From: Streptomyces antnestii
GTDB lineage: Bacteria > Actinomycetota > Actinomycetes > Streptomycetales > Streptomycetaceae
DNA length: 64,000 nucleotides
NCBI RefSeq assembly: GCF_004005495.1
Contig: NZ_RZYA01000014.1
Span: 169,810-233,809 of the forward strand
Reading direction: 5' to 3'
Part shown: piece after piece, positions 24,033 through 34,500 of the stretch
Position numbering within the stretch: the first letter of the stretch is position 1
Layout of the letters: every line of letters starts with the position of its first letter
Notes under the pieces: model-generated
What the model was told of the DNA's origin: nothing
Seen by the model: only the letters and a program-made list of their open reading frames with translations
Database searches by the model: none
Position numbers and translations under genes: made by a program

Positions 24033-25481
24033 GTGCCCAGCGACGACGAGACGTTGCGCATCAAGCGGGACGGGCAGGTGTCCCTGTTTGACCTGGACAC
24101 GAGGATCTACGGGGTCGGCCTGGGCGGCAACGTGGACGCGAACGGTCACCCCACCGGGGAGCTTGCCATCTGGGTGATCGCGGGATCGCAGCCGGGCTCA
24201 GGGCTGCCCCCGATCAGACAGGTCGTCCCCCCGCTGTTCAATGGCGTCAAGACGCATGTCGTCGAGATGAAGAAGAGCGAGCCGGAGCTCCAGAGCAAGA
24301 GAGTGGCCGGCGGCAGCTCGGTCCGCGGGTACACCGCCTCGGCCCCCGGCCAGCCGGAGCGGGAAGTGGGTCAGGGCACCCTGGGCATCACCGCCCGCAC
24401 CGCGAACGTGCCCGACGGCAAGCGCCCCGACGTGCTGCTCTCGTGCCGCCACGTGCTCGGAGACCAGCCAGGCGGCCGGGTCGTGCAGGTTAGTTGCTCG
24501 GAGTGCTGCGAGCCCGACGTCGGGCGGGTGCTGCGCGGCGTCAAGAAGGTGGACGCGTCGATCGCGACGATCAACGACGACTGGGATGTGGACGAAGGAA
24601 AGATCGACGGGGTGAAGCTGGCCGGCGTCGCCTACGTCAGTCCGCTGCTCGACTGGTCCACGCTGCCCGGCGACGTGCTGCCCGCACTGAAGAACCTTTC
24701 GTATGAAGTCCACAAGTACGGAGCCGAGACCGGGTGGACGCAGGGGCTCGTCGGTTGTGTCGACGTCGCCTTCGTGCCCGCCTGGACCCATGTGACCGTG
24801 CCGTCGATCCTCATTTCGTCGACGGGCAAGGACGCGTCGGCGTTCTCGAAGCCCGGTGACTCCGGGGCCGCGATCATCGACGGCAGGAGGCGGGTGATCG
24901 GCCTCCTGTGGGGAGGAGCGCAGACCCCGGACGACATCGGTTTCACCTGGGCCGTCCCCATCCGGGAAGTGGAGCGGGAGCTGAACATCCGCGTCGCCGC
25001 CACGTCGCCGTCCACCTGGGGGCCGGTCGTCACCCCGACGCCGACCGGACCGCACCACGCCCTGGCGCGCACGGCGTTCGGGCGGGAACTCCTCGACCTG
25101 TACGGGCGGCACGAGCCCGAGGTCCGGGCCCTGCTGCAAGACAGCCGCCCGTTCGTCGTCGCCTGGCACCGCGGGCGGGGCCCGGACCTCGTCCGCGCGC
25201 TCACCGCGGTGGCCGAACGCCGGGCCGAGACACTGCCCGCCGAGGTCGAGGGGCGTTCGTGGGCGGACCGGGTGGAGGCGCTCGCGGGAGCGCTGCGCGG
25301 CCTCGGCAGCCCCGGACTCGTCCGTGACCTGGACCGGGTCGTGCCGCTCGTGGCCGGGCTCGGCGGCCGCACGTACGGCCAGGTGCTGGAGCTCGTCGCG
25401 GGTATCGAACCGGGCCTGGAACCGGGCCTGGAACCAGGTCTCGAAGCGGGTCTTGCGGCGGGACTGGAGGCGTCGCCGTGA
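24033..25481 (+). CDS. Cytoplasmic trypsin-like serine protease, first gene of the giant operon
   Basis: 482 aa from GTG at 24033 with GGAGG at 24024-24028. The chymotrypsin fold is indicated by three triad regions: VLLSCRHVLGD (H140), KKVDASIATI (D174) and SKPGDSGAAIIDG (S277), followed by RRVIGLLWGGAQ and FTWAVPI. There is no signal peptide or membrane segment, unusual for this fold. A helical C-terminal domain (HALARTAFGRELLDLYGRHE, WADRVEALAGALRGLGSPGL) ends in a tandem GLEP repeat (GIEPGLEPGLEPGLEAGLAA). The stop overlaps the next start by 4 bases (GTGA). It might process one of the giant proteins encoded downstream; that is inference. The triad assignment is by eye. Confidence 0.75.
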   Translation: MPSDDETLRIKRDGQVSLFDLDTRIYGVGLGGNVDANGHPTGELAIWVIAGSQPGSGLPPIRQVVPPLFNGVKTHVVEMKKSEPELQSKRVAGGSSVRGYTASAPGQPEREVGQGTLGITARTANVPDGKRPDVLLSCRHVLGDQPGGRVVQVSCSECCEPDVGRVLRGVKKVDASIATINDDWDVDEGKIDGVKLAGVAYVSPLLDWSTLPGDVLPALKNLSYEVHKYGAETGWTQGLVGCVDVAFVPAWTHVTVPSILISSTGKDASAFSKPGDSGAAIIDGRRRVIGLLWGGAQTPDDIGFTWAVPIREVERELNIRVAATSPSTWGPVVTPTPTGPHHALARTAFGRELLDLYGRHEPEVRALLQDSRPFVVAWHRGRGPDLVRALTAVAERRAETLPAEVEGRSWADRVEALAGALRGLGSPGLVRDLDRVVPLVAGLGGRTYGQVLELVAGIEPGLEPGLEPGLEAGLAAGLEASP

Positions 25482-28400
25482 GCGCGAGCGCCCTCGCGCT
25501 GCTCTGCCGGGGCCTGGGCAGGGCGCTGGCACCCCTCCGCGTCGCCCTCCTTCCGGAGCAGGTCGGCGTGCTCGTCGCCGGCCTCGGCCTCGGGCTGCCA
25601 CAGCAGGTGCTCGACGACGCGGACTGGCAGACGGCGGTCGGCGCCGCCCGGGACACGGCGGACGAACTGTTCGATCTGACAGACCAGTTGAGTACGGCGA
25701 TCGCCGCCGACGACACGGCAGGCGTCGTCCTGCGCACCACCGCACTGGTCGAGCGGGTGGGCGTGCTCCGCAGCCGGCTGAACGCCGTCGGCGACCGGCT
25801 CACCGCCCTCGCGCCGGCGATCACGGGCGTGACAGCCGACGAGGTGACCGCGTTCGCCACCCAACTTCCCACCCAAGTACTTGAGTTGATGGCGATCAGC
25901 CATCTGGAGCGCGCGAACCGCAGCGCGTGCAACGCGCTCACCCTCTGCGGCCTGGTCGACCGTCACCAGGACCCGGGCGTGCCCGGCAACCCGGCCCGGC
26001 CGGCGTTCGTCGTGCGGCGCCTGCGCCTGGACCGGCTGGGCCCCCTGCTCGGCTCCCCGGGCGCGTACCTGACCAGCCTCTACGGGTGGAACACCCTCGC
26101 GTTCGACGGCCGTGCGCTGCTGTCGGCGCTGGCCGAGGCGGGCAAACTCGCCGCCCTCCCCACCGTGCTCACAGACACGCCGACGGGCCCCCTGCTCGAC
26201 CTCCTCGGCGGCACGGTCACCGTCGACACGACGACGAGTCCGCCGGGGCTCGGCGCCGTCCTGCGCTTCGCGGTTCCCGGGGGACTCACCTACGAGCCGC
26301 CCATCGAACTGCCGGGCGCACACGTGCGGTTGGTCACCGGACCCGACCTGCCCGCGGGGCTGGCGGTGCGACTCGTCCCGCCGGGGGCGCTGCTGCTGAC
26401 CCCGCCGGCCGGTGCCCCGCCGGTGGCCGGCACGGTCAGCGCCGAGGCGGTGATCGGCACCGCGCCACCGCAGACCTCCGTGGTGCTGCTCGGCGAGGCC
26501 GGACAGACCCGGCTGGAAGCAGCCTCGGTGTCGGCGTCCGCCCGCGCGGACTTCGTCAAGGACGCGGCCGGCGGATCCGCCCACGCCGCGCCGACGCTGG
26601 AACTCGCCCTCCAAGGCGGCCGGCTCGTGCTCCAGCTCGGCGGCACGAGCAGCCTGCTGAAGACGCTGATCCAGAAGGACGCCGTCCAGGCCGACCTCGA
26701 TCTCGCCGTCCGCTGGTCCGACGGGAGGATCTACGTCCGCGGGGGCGCCGCGCTCAAGGCCGACCTGCCGGTCCATCTCTCGCTCGGTCCCGTCGACGTG
26801 CAGACCGTCACGGTGGCGCTGACGCCGGGCACCGGCGGCGGCCTGCCGGTGGAACTGTCCGCCACCCTGCTCGCGAGGTTCGGCCCCCTCGCCCTGCTCG
26901 TCGAACGCATCGGCCTCACCGCCGAGTTGGCCTTCCCCCCTGGCGGCGGCAACGCCGGCCCGCTCGATGTCACGTACGGCTTCAAGGCGCCGACCGGGAT
27001 CGGCGCCAGTCTGGACGCGGGGCCGGTGACCGGCGGCGGCTACCTGCTCTTCGACCCGCCCGCCAACCGCTTCGGGGGCGCCTTGCGCCTCAAGCTGGCG
27101 TTCCTGGAGGCCACCGCCTACGGCATCTACGAACAGGCCGGCGACCACCCGTCGTTCGTCGCCGTGCTGGGCATCCGGTTCACCCCGGGCATCCAGCTCG
27201 GGTTCGGCTTCGAGCTCACCGGCCTCGGCGGGCTGGTCGGCATGAACCGCCGCGCGCAGGTGGACCTGCTGCGCGAGCGGCTGGCCGGCGGCACCGCGGG
27301 CAACGTGCTGTTCTGCGAGGACCCGGTGCGCAACGCGCCCGCGCTGCTCGGCGATCTCGGCGCGCTCTTCCCGGCGGCCGAAGGCGGCTTCCTGGTGGGC
27401 CCGACCGTGCAGATCGGCTGGCTGGCCCCGATCGTCCGGATCGACCTCGGCCTGATCATCGAGCTGCCCGGCCCGTGCAGGGTGGTGATCCTCGGCTCGA
27501 TCCGCGCGCTCATCGGCGCCGACGAGACCGCGGCGCTGCTCTACCTGCGGATGGACGTCCTCGGCATCGTCGACCTGCCGGGCCGGCGGATCTCCCTGGA
27601 CGCCGCGCTGGTCGGCTCGCACGCCCTCGGCGTCTTCCGCCTGTCGGGCTCCATGGCCTTCCGGCTCGCCTACGGCGACAACCCGTACGTGCTGTTCACC
27701 GTCGGGGGCTTCCACCCGCGGTTCGACCCCGGGCCGCTGGACCTGCCGCGGCTGGACCGGGTCGGCGCCGCGCTGGACGTCCACGTCGTCGCCCACGCCT
27801 ACGTGCGGCTGGAGTTCTACCTCGCGTTCACCTCCAACACCCTGCAGACCGGCGCCCGCGTGGAGGCCGGGCTGGAACTGGGACCGCTCAGCGCGAGCGG
27901 CCACTTCGTCTTCGACGCGCTGCTGCAGTTCCGGCCGTTCCACTTCCAGGCGGACTTCAGCGCCGGGTTCTCCGTCGAGGCCTTCGGCGTCTCCTTCGCC
28001 AGCGTCAACGTCAAGGGCACGATCAGCGGGCCCGGCCCGGTCGTGGTGCACGCCCAAGGCAGCGTCCGGCGGCTCGGCATCAAGGTCTCCGGCAGCGCCA
28101 CCTTCGAACTCGGCGGCCACGACGCCGACCACCCGGCCCCGATCACCAGCCCTGTCCAGGAACTGGCGCCCGAGCTGGGGGAGGTGCGCAACCTGCGCGC
28201 CGAGGGCGGCGATCCGTCGGTGCTGCCGGCGCCGGACCGGCCGGCGGTGGCCGGGGTCCTCATCGCGCCCAAGGGCCGCATGGTCTGGGAGCAGAAGCGC
28301 ATCCCGTTGAACACCCTGATCCAGCGGCTCGGCGGCGTGCCGCTGGACGGCGCCCACCAGGTGCGGCTCGTGCCACCCGCCGGCTGGCAGGCGAGCGACG

Positions 28401-28831
28401 AGACGGACTGGTTCAGCCCCGGCACGTTCGCGGAACTGGACCTGCAGTCCTCGCAGACCCTCAACAACGCCGCCTTCGAGGAACTGCCGTCCGGGCTGCG
28501 GCTCGGCGCGGCAGCCGACAGGACGTCCACCGCCGAGACCTACACGGAGAAGATCGACCTCGTGAAGCGCCCGACCCGCCTGCGGCTGCTGCCGTTCCTC
28601 GCCGAGCCCTATCTGACGGTGGCGCTGCACTCCGCGCTGGAGGACCGCACCATGACACCCCGGATCGACCCCGGCCCGCCGAAGGTCACGGTCGCAGCCG
28701 AGACCGCCGACGTGTACGCCGCGGACGGCTCGCCGAGCCGGCTGGGCGAATCACCGTTCCAAGCCTTCCAGCTGGCCCGCTCCGGACTCGGCACCGCCTT
28801 TCCCTCAGCCGACACGGAAGTCGCGCTGTGA
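25478..28831 (+). CDS. Giant protein with DUF6603-like region
   Basis: 1117 aa, translationally coupled to the protease gene. The N-terminal 200 residues are helical (LLPEQVGVLVAGLGLGLPQQ, ELFDLTDQLSTAIAADDTAG). From about residue 240 the protein is dominated by short alternating beta-strands rich in Gly, Leu, Val and Phe: GIRFTPGIQLGFGFELTGLG, GLVGMNRRAQVDLLRERLAG, GGFLVGPTVQIGWLAPIVRI and YVLFTVGGFHPRFDPG. This central part resembles the DUF6603 family as I recall it. There is no export signal or transmembrane helix. The repeating strand pattern suggests a long beta-helix or sheet structure. Function unknown; see the operon finding. Confidence 0.75.
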   Translation: MSASALALLCRGLGRALAPLRVALLPEQVGVLVAGLGLGLPQQVLDDADWQTAVGAARDTADELFDLTDQLSTAIAADDTAGVVLRTTALVERVGVLRSRLNAVGDRLTALAPAITGVTADEVTAFATQLPTQVLELMAISHLERANRSACNALTLCGLVDRHQDPGVPGNPARPAFVVRRLRLDRLGPLLGSPGAYLTSLYGWNTLAFDGRALLSALAEAGKLAALPTVLTDTPTGPLLDLLGGTVTVDTTTSPPGLGAVLRFAVPGGLTYEPPIELPGAHVRLVTGPDLPAGLAVRLVPPGALLLTPPAGAPPVAGTVSAEAVIGTAPPQTSVVLLGEAGQTRLEAASVSASARADFVKDAAGGSAHAAPTLELALQGGRLVLQLGGTSSLLKTLIQKDAVQADLDLAVRWSDGRIYVRGGAALKADLPVHLSLGPVDVQTVTVALTPGTGGGLPVELSATLLARFGPLALLVERIGLTAELAFPPGGGNAGPLDVTYGFKAPTGIGASLDAGPVTGGGYLLFDPPANRFGGALRLKLAFLEATAYGIYEQAGDHPSFVAVLGIRFTPGIQLGFGFELTGLGGLVGMNRRAQVDLLRERLAGGTAGNVLFCEDPVRNAPALLGDLGALFPAAEGGFLVGPTVQIGWLAPIVRIDLGLIIELPGPCRVVILGSIRALIGADETAALLYLRMDVLGIVDLPGRRISLDAALVGSHALGVFRLSGSMAFRLAYGDNPYVLFTVGGFHPRFDPGPLDLPRLDRVGAALDVHVVAHAYVRLEFYLAFTSNTLQTGARVEAGLELGPLSASGHFVFDALLQFRPFHFQADFSAGFSVEAFGVSFASVNVKGTISGPGPVVVHAQGSVRRLGIKVSGSATFELGGHDADHPAPITSPVQELAPELGEVRNLRAEGGDPSVLPAPDRPAVAGVLIAPKGRMVWEQKRIPLNTLIQRLGGVPLDGAHQVRLVPPAGWQASDETDWFSPGTFAELDLQSSQTLNNAAFEELPSGLRLGAAADRTSTAETYTEKIDLVKRPTRLRLLPFLAEPYLTVALHSALEDRTMTPRIDPGPPKVTVAAETADVYAADGSPSRLGESPFQAFQLARSGLGTAFPSADTEVAL

Positions 28832-28853
28832 GCGGCAAGGGGAGGCTGCGGCC

Positions 28854-31550
28854 GTGCGGTTCCTGAGCTGGCAGCGCTCGTCGATGTTCGCCATGGTAGC
28901 GAGCCCGGCGCTGACCGACGGACGCCTCGTGGGCCACCTTCCGCTGACGCTGGCCGACGACATCACCGGCGAGACCGCCACCGGTGGCGTCGACTTCCAC
29001 CTGATGGCCCCGCAGGACGTGGCCGGCCTGGTGCGGGAAGCCGTGCTGCGCACGGTGCCGGGCGACCTGGCGCACGAGGTCGAGGCCACCAAGCTGGTGC
29101 ACGTCGACTTCGCGGAACCGGACCTGCCCTGGCGCTACACGCCCGAACTGGCCGCCGGGGACCGGCTCGCGCCCTGGCTGGCCCTGCTCGTCGGCACCAC
29201 CGACGAGGTACGCATCGACGGGCCGCTGCTGCGCATCGACAGCCCCGGCGTCTTCGACGCCTACCCGCCCGGCGACGCCTACCGGTGGGCGCACGTGCAC
29301 GACGACGGCAAGCGCCCCGAGCCCCTGTCCCGGCTCATCTCCCCGCGTGAACTCCTCCCGGACACCGCCTACGTGGCCGCCCTGGTGCCCGCCTTCGACG
29401 AGAGCGGCGGCTTCGCCTGGGACCCCGCCGCGGGCCAGGTCCCTGCCGGCCTCCCCGCCTTCCGCACCTGGCGGTTCTGGACCGGCCCGGCCGGGGACTT
29501 CGAGACGCTCGCCTTCGCCCTCACCCCCGCCGCCGTGCCCGGTCTCGGCCGGGCGCCGCTCGCCTACCGCCGGGGCGCGCTCGCCGAGGACCTGGAGGTA
29601 CCCGGCGCCATCACCGGACTCGGCGGCGCCCCCGACGGTCCCGCCGAGGCGGCCGCCCGCGCCGACCTGATCGCCTACGAAGCGGCGGTGCAGGCACTCG
29701 CGGCCACCGACCCGCTGCACCGCCAGGTGGTCCAGCCGCCCCGCTACGGCCTGCCCTGGACCGCCGACCCCCAGGCCACCGGCTGGGGCGGCGAACTCAA
29801 CGCGGACCCGCGCCTGCGCGGCACGGCCGGCCTCGGCACCTGGATGGGCATCGAGGGCCAGCAGGAACTGCTGGACGCGGCGACGGCACAGCTCGGCGGC
29901 GTCCGCGCGGCCGCGCACCTGATCGAGGGCCTGGCCTGCGGGCTGCTGGCCGCGCAGTCGCTGTGGACCCGCCGGCTGCCGGCCGAACCCGCCCGCCAAG
30001 TGCACCTGCTCGCCCCGCTGATGCGCCGGATGCGGACCGCCGGCGGCACCGCCATGGGCGCCGTCACCGGCCCGGACAGCCCCCTCGACCCCGCCCTCTT
30101 CTCGTCCGCGGCCCGCCGCGCCCTGCACCGGGGCCGTGCCGCCGTCCGGCACAGCGCCTCCGGTGTGGTCGGCCGCGACGAGCTGCTCGCCGCCGCCAAC
30201 CGCTGCCCGCCGCGGCCGCCCCGGCTCCCGCGCGGGCTCCCGCACGCCGACACGCTCGGCCAGGCACTCGGCCAAGGTCCCGTCGAGGCCCCGTCCGTGC
30301 TCGACCTGCGCCCGCTCGGCTGGGGCACCGAACGCGCCGTCGAGGACCTGACCGGCCGCACCATCGACGAGGACTTCTTCACCGACCTCGCGGAGCTGAC
30401 CGCCGCCATCGAGGCCGAGCACGGCCGCTGCGGGCTGCACGTCCTGCTGCTCCAGGACCACATGGGCGAGACGGCGACCCGCGAACTCCTGGTCGCCGCC
30501 ACCCGCGCCTGCCTGTTCGCCACCGGCTGGGAGCCGAACGCCGACCCGCCGCCCGTAGGCGATCACCCGGTGGACATCGGCAGGCTGCGCGGGGCCGTCG
30601 GCGGCATGCTGGCGGCGCCGCCGCCCGACCCGTGCCTGCCGGTCGGCATCGACGAGGTGGCGGCCGTGGTGACGCAGGCCGTGGACCCCCACGGCGCCGA
30701 CGCACCGGCGCGACGCCGCGTCGGATCCCGGATCGGCGGGCTCCCCATCGGCGACCTGCGGCCGCCCGAGGTGCCGCTCGGACTGGACTTCCCCACCTGG
30801 ACCCTGCTGCGCGACCAGGCCAAGCAGTGGCTGCTGCCCGGCCTCGAACGGCTGCCCCGCGACAGCATCGTCGCGCTGCGCACCAACCCTCGCTTCGTCG
30901 ACGCCTACCTCACCGGCCTCAACCAGCAACTCCTGGGCGAACTCCACTGGCGCAACGTCCCCGTGGACCGCACCGGTACGCCGCTGCTGATGTTCTGGGG
31001 CCACGTCGACTTCGCGCAGGGCCGGCGCGTCGCCGAGATCCGGCCCGTCGCCGCATGGGACGCCGCCACCGCACTCGGCGACGTGCAGCACCAGGTGCGC
31101 CAGCCGGGCGACACCACAGGCAAGGAGGACCTCGTCATCGTCTTCCGATCCGACCTGTTCTGGCGCTATCCCGCGACCCAGGTCTACCTGGTCCGCGCCC
31201 AGGCCACCGACGCGGCCGACGACGCGACGCTCTCCACCACCCCGGACTTCGCCCTCCCCGCGGGCGGCCGCGACGCCCGGGTGTTCATCGGCCCCACCTT
31301 CCAGGGCGCCGTCAGCCGCGACGTCGTCTTCTTCGCGTTCGACGTCGACCCCGCCGAACTCGCCCAGTTCTGGCTGGTGCTGGATGAACCACCCTCCGAA
31401 CTGCGCTTCCGGGCCCGCGACGGACAGACCGGCACGCCGCTCGGCGGCACCGCTGCCAGCGCCGCCCAGTACGCCATCGCCACCATCGACCAGAAGACCC
31501 GGGTGGCCATCTCGGGTCCCTACCTCCAGGAGCTGGGGCTGCGGCCATGA
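28854..31550 (+). CDS. Unknown 898-aa protein of the giant operon
   Basis: Starts at GTG 28854, 22 bases after the previous stop, with GGGGAGG upstream. Features: RFLSWQRSSMFAMVASPALT, DLPWRYTPELAAGDRLAPWL, LALLVGTTDEVRIDGPLLR, then long alternating helical and strand segments (LIEGLACGLLAAQSLWTRRL, LDLRPLGWGTERAVEDLTGR, FPTWTLLRDQAKQWLLPGLE, ALRTNPRFVDAYLTGLNQQL). It has no signal peptide, coiled coil or membrane helix. I recognise no enzyme motif. The stop overlaps the next start (ATGA), so synthesis of the two proteins is coupled. Confidence 0.75.
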   Translation: MRFLSWQRSSMFAMVASPALTDGRLVGHLPLTLADDITGETATGGVDFHLMAPQDVAGLVREAVLRTVPGDLAHEVEATKLVHVDFAEPDLPWRYTPELAAGDRLAPWLALLVGTTDEVRIDGPLLRIDSPGVFDAYPPGDAYRWAHVHDDGKRPEPLSRLISPRELLPDTAYVAALVPAFDESGGFAWDPAAGQVPAGLPAFRTWRFWTGPAGDFETLAFALTPAAVPGLGRAPLAYRRGALAEDLEVPGAITGLGGAPDGPAEAAARADLIAYEAAVQALAATDPLHRQVVQPPRYGLPWTADPQATGWGGELNADPRLRGTAGLGTWMGIEGQQELLDAATAQLGGVRAAAHLIEGLACGLLAAQSLWTRRLPAEPARQVHLLAPLMRRMRTAGGTAMGAVTGPDSPLDPALFSSAARRALHRGRAAVRHSASGVVGRDELLAAANRCPPRPPRLPRGLPHADTLGQALGQGPVEAPSVLDLRPLGWGTERAVEDLTGRTIDEDFFTDLAELTAAIEAEHGRCGLHVLLLQDHMGETATRELLVAATRACLFATGWEPNADPPPVGDHPVDIGRLRGAVGGMLAAPPPDPCLPVGIDEVAAVVTQAVDPHGADAPARRRVGSRIGGLPIGDLRPPEVPLGLDFPTWTLLRDQAKQWLLPGLERLPRDSIVALRTNPRFVDAYLTGLNQQLLGELHWRNVPVDRTGTPLLMFWGHVDFAQGRRVAEIRPVAAWDAATALGDVQHQVRQPGDTTGKEDLVIVFRSDLFWRYPATQVYLVRAQATDAADDATLSTTPDFALPAGGRDARVFIGPTFQGAVSRDVVFFAFDVDPAELAQFWLVLDEPPSELRFRARDGQTGTPLGGTAASAAQYAIATIDQKTRVAISGPYLQELGLRP

Positions 31551-34500
31551 CGATCGCGGAGCGCCGCAAGGCGCTGCTGAACCAGGCCATCCAGACGAAC
31601 GGACCCGCCGCGCAGCAGGCCCTCGCGGAGGCGGAGCGACTGGCGCAGGCCGCCGCACGCGACCTCACCGATCGCGCCTGCTGCCTCGCGCTGCTTGCGC
31701 ACCTCGCGCGCCCCGACCTCGTCGACGGCTCCCAGCTCCTCGACCTGCTCACGGGCGACGCGGCGCTGACCGCCCTCGGCCGCGCACCCCTGATCACCCC
31801 ACAGGCGGCCACCGCACTGGTCACCACCGCACGGCAGCGGGCGGCAGCGGGCGGCAGGATCGGGCTCGAGGACGTCGCCACGCTGCGGGCCGCGGCGGGC
31901 AGCGACGCGTTCGACGAGCTCGCCGGCGTCGTGCACGGCCTGTGGCTCGCCGTCCCCGCGATCCAACGCCCCTACCTGGAACGCGATGTCGCAGTGCTGC
32001 TCCCCGTACGCCTTGAGACGATGATCCCGCCGGAGGACGACCGGACGCTGTGGCTGCGGATCGTGCCGGACGAGGCGTCGATCCTGCGCGACGACCCCGT
32101 CCCCAAGCCGGCGGAAGCGTCCCGGCTCGCCGCGATGTGGCAGGAGACCGCCGCCGCCCTCACCCCGGCCGAACGGGCCCTCGGCTTCGACGACTGGCTC
32201 GACAAGCCGGCCGGGCGCCAGGCGTTCGCGGCGCTCTGCTCGCACGTCGGCGCCGCGCGGGCAGCCTGGCTCACCACCGCCTGCCCGCCCACCGCCGCCG
32301 GCGGCACCGTCACCATCGACACCAGCCGCGTCTGCGACACGCCGCCGGCCGCCAACCGCGTCGGCCAACTGCCCGCCCGCCTCGACGTGTGGTGGGCCTT
32401 CGGCGGCGACGCCCCCGAGCCGGCGACGTCCACCCAACCCGACCTGGACGCACTGGTCTTCGACGTGATCGGCGCCGACCGGGCCACCGGCCACGGCAGC
32501 GCGGGCGGCCAGGACGAACGCACCCGCTGGTGGGCCGACTGGACCGCCGCCAAGAACGCCGGCCTCGGCGTCGAGATCCCGTTCCCCGCCGGCCGCTCCC
32601 CGGACGACCTGCGCACCCTTTACCTCGTCGGGATCGGCGACGAGAGCCCCGAGCAACTCTTCCGGGCCCAGATCGACGCCGGAGAGGTCGCCACCCTGGC
32701 GCTCGGCGCACCCACCAACGCCGTGGACGGTCGGCAGGCCGCCCCGCTCGGCGACGACCCCGGAACATGGCTGCCGATCGCACAGGCCAGGCTGCACGCC
32801 CTGGGCAGCCCGCTCCCCGAGGAGGACGACCTCACCCGGTCCCTCGCCGGCGACGGCGCCGACCTGCCGCCCCTGCCCAGGGCCGTCGGGCCCAAGGAAC
32901 TCGACCAGACCCTGGTCCGGGCCCTGTGGCCCGCCCTGTGGGGGCACACGCTGCGCGACCTGTGGGGCTGCGCCGAGGACGGGGACGTGCTCGCCGAGTG
33001 GGCCACCCGCCACCTGCGCCCCGAGGGCCCGCTGCCGCCCCTGCGGATCGCCGCGCAGCCGTACGGACTGCTGCCGACCGCCGCGCTGGAGCAGTGGGCG
33101 ACCGCGCCCGACGAGGGCCCGGACGCCGCGCAGGACGGGCGGCTGCGCTCGGCCCTGCTGCCGATGCGCGCGCTGTGGGCGGCGACCGCACGCGACGCCG
33201 GCACCTCGGTCGGCGCGAGCACCAAGCGCCTGCTCGACCTCGTCGCCCACGACGGGGTATCCGCCGGCTACGCCCACCGCCCGTTCCTGGCCGTCGAGTT
33301 GTGGGCGGCGGTGTACGGCAGCATGCAGCTGCTGGACCAGCAGCTCTTCGACGCGTGGGTGCACGAGACCTTCGCCCCGCTGTACGACCTGCTGGGACGC
33401 GGCCCCGACGACCCGCCCGGCATCCGGCAACTCGTCACCTTCGGTGACGTCGAGCCCCTCGCCACCCCGCTGGTCGTCCCCACCAGGTGGCCGTACTGGT
33501 TCTACGAGAACCCCGACGGCAGTGTGACCACCGACGCCGACGGCAACCCCGTTCCGGTGATGACCCCACAGGCCGGACTGGTCAGGCTGCTCACCGACGT
33601 GGAGCGGTACGGCCACCGGCCCGGCCAGCTCTACGAGGAGTGGCGCGGGGTGCTGCCCGACAGCCTGCTGGTCCGCCTGGCGCTGCACTCGGCCACGCTC
33701 AGCGCGGCCGGCGTCGCGCAGTTCAACGCGGGGCTGGCGGAACCGATCCTCGAGCCCCTGATCGGCGACGACACCCAGCCGACCGTGCTGCAGGCCCTGA
33801 GCAGCCAGTACGATCCCAACTCCTCGCACGACCACCCGGCCGGGCGCGTCCGCGCATCGGTCCTCGAAGGGGTCAACCACCTCTGGAAGACGATCGCCGA
33901 GGCGGCGTCCGGCACCGGCACACCGCCCAGAGCGGGCATCCTCAACGACATCGAACGGGCCCTGCGGGCAACCCTGGACACCGCCACCCACCGGCTCGAC
34001 CCCTGGCTGACCGGCATCGCCGCCCGGCGCCTGGAGTTCCTGCGCGAGCAGCCCGAGAGCCGCTTCCGCCTCGGCGTATACGGCTGGCTCGACGGCCCGC
34101 TGCTCGGACAGCCCGGCCCCACCGAGGGCGGGCTGCTGCACGCGCCGTCGCATCCGCAGGCACTGACCGCCGCGATCCTGCGGGACAAGTACGTCACCGA
34201 GAGCGCCGAGACCTCGGGCGCCTCCGACCGGTGGTCGATGCGGCTCGAGTCCCAGCGCGTCCGCCTCGCGGAGGAGTTGGCCGAGGAAGTGCGGCTCGGC
34301 AGCCACGTCTTCGAGGCCCTCGGCCGCCGCGTCGAGCAGATCATCGGCGTCCGCACCGTGCAGGGAACGGTGGCCCAGGAGGCCGGTAGCCGCATCGACA
34401 CCCTGCGGCGCACCTACCCGATGACGACCGGACGCTACGACCGGGGCCGGGTCTGCCACGGGCCTGACGCGCTGGCCGGCCTGCTCGCGTCTGGGCCGCC

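Noticed and set aside
24632..28630. 1332-codon open frame on the minus strand
   Set aside because: It is antisense to the protease and 1117-aa genes. Its composition (Arg, Gly and Gln-rich, no motif) is that of a GC-rich frame shadow, while the plus strand has coupled starts, ribosome-binding sites and recognisable motifs.
25927..28866. 979-codon open frame on the plus strand inside the 1117-aa gene
   Set aside because: An out-of-frame shadow, almost entirely Arg, Pro, Gly and Ala, without a start site of its own.
31520..34459. 979-codon minus-strand open frame across the 1550-aa gene
   Set aside because: Antisense shadow of low complexity; the plus-strand gene is coupled to its neighbour by ATGA.
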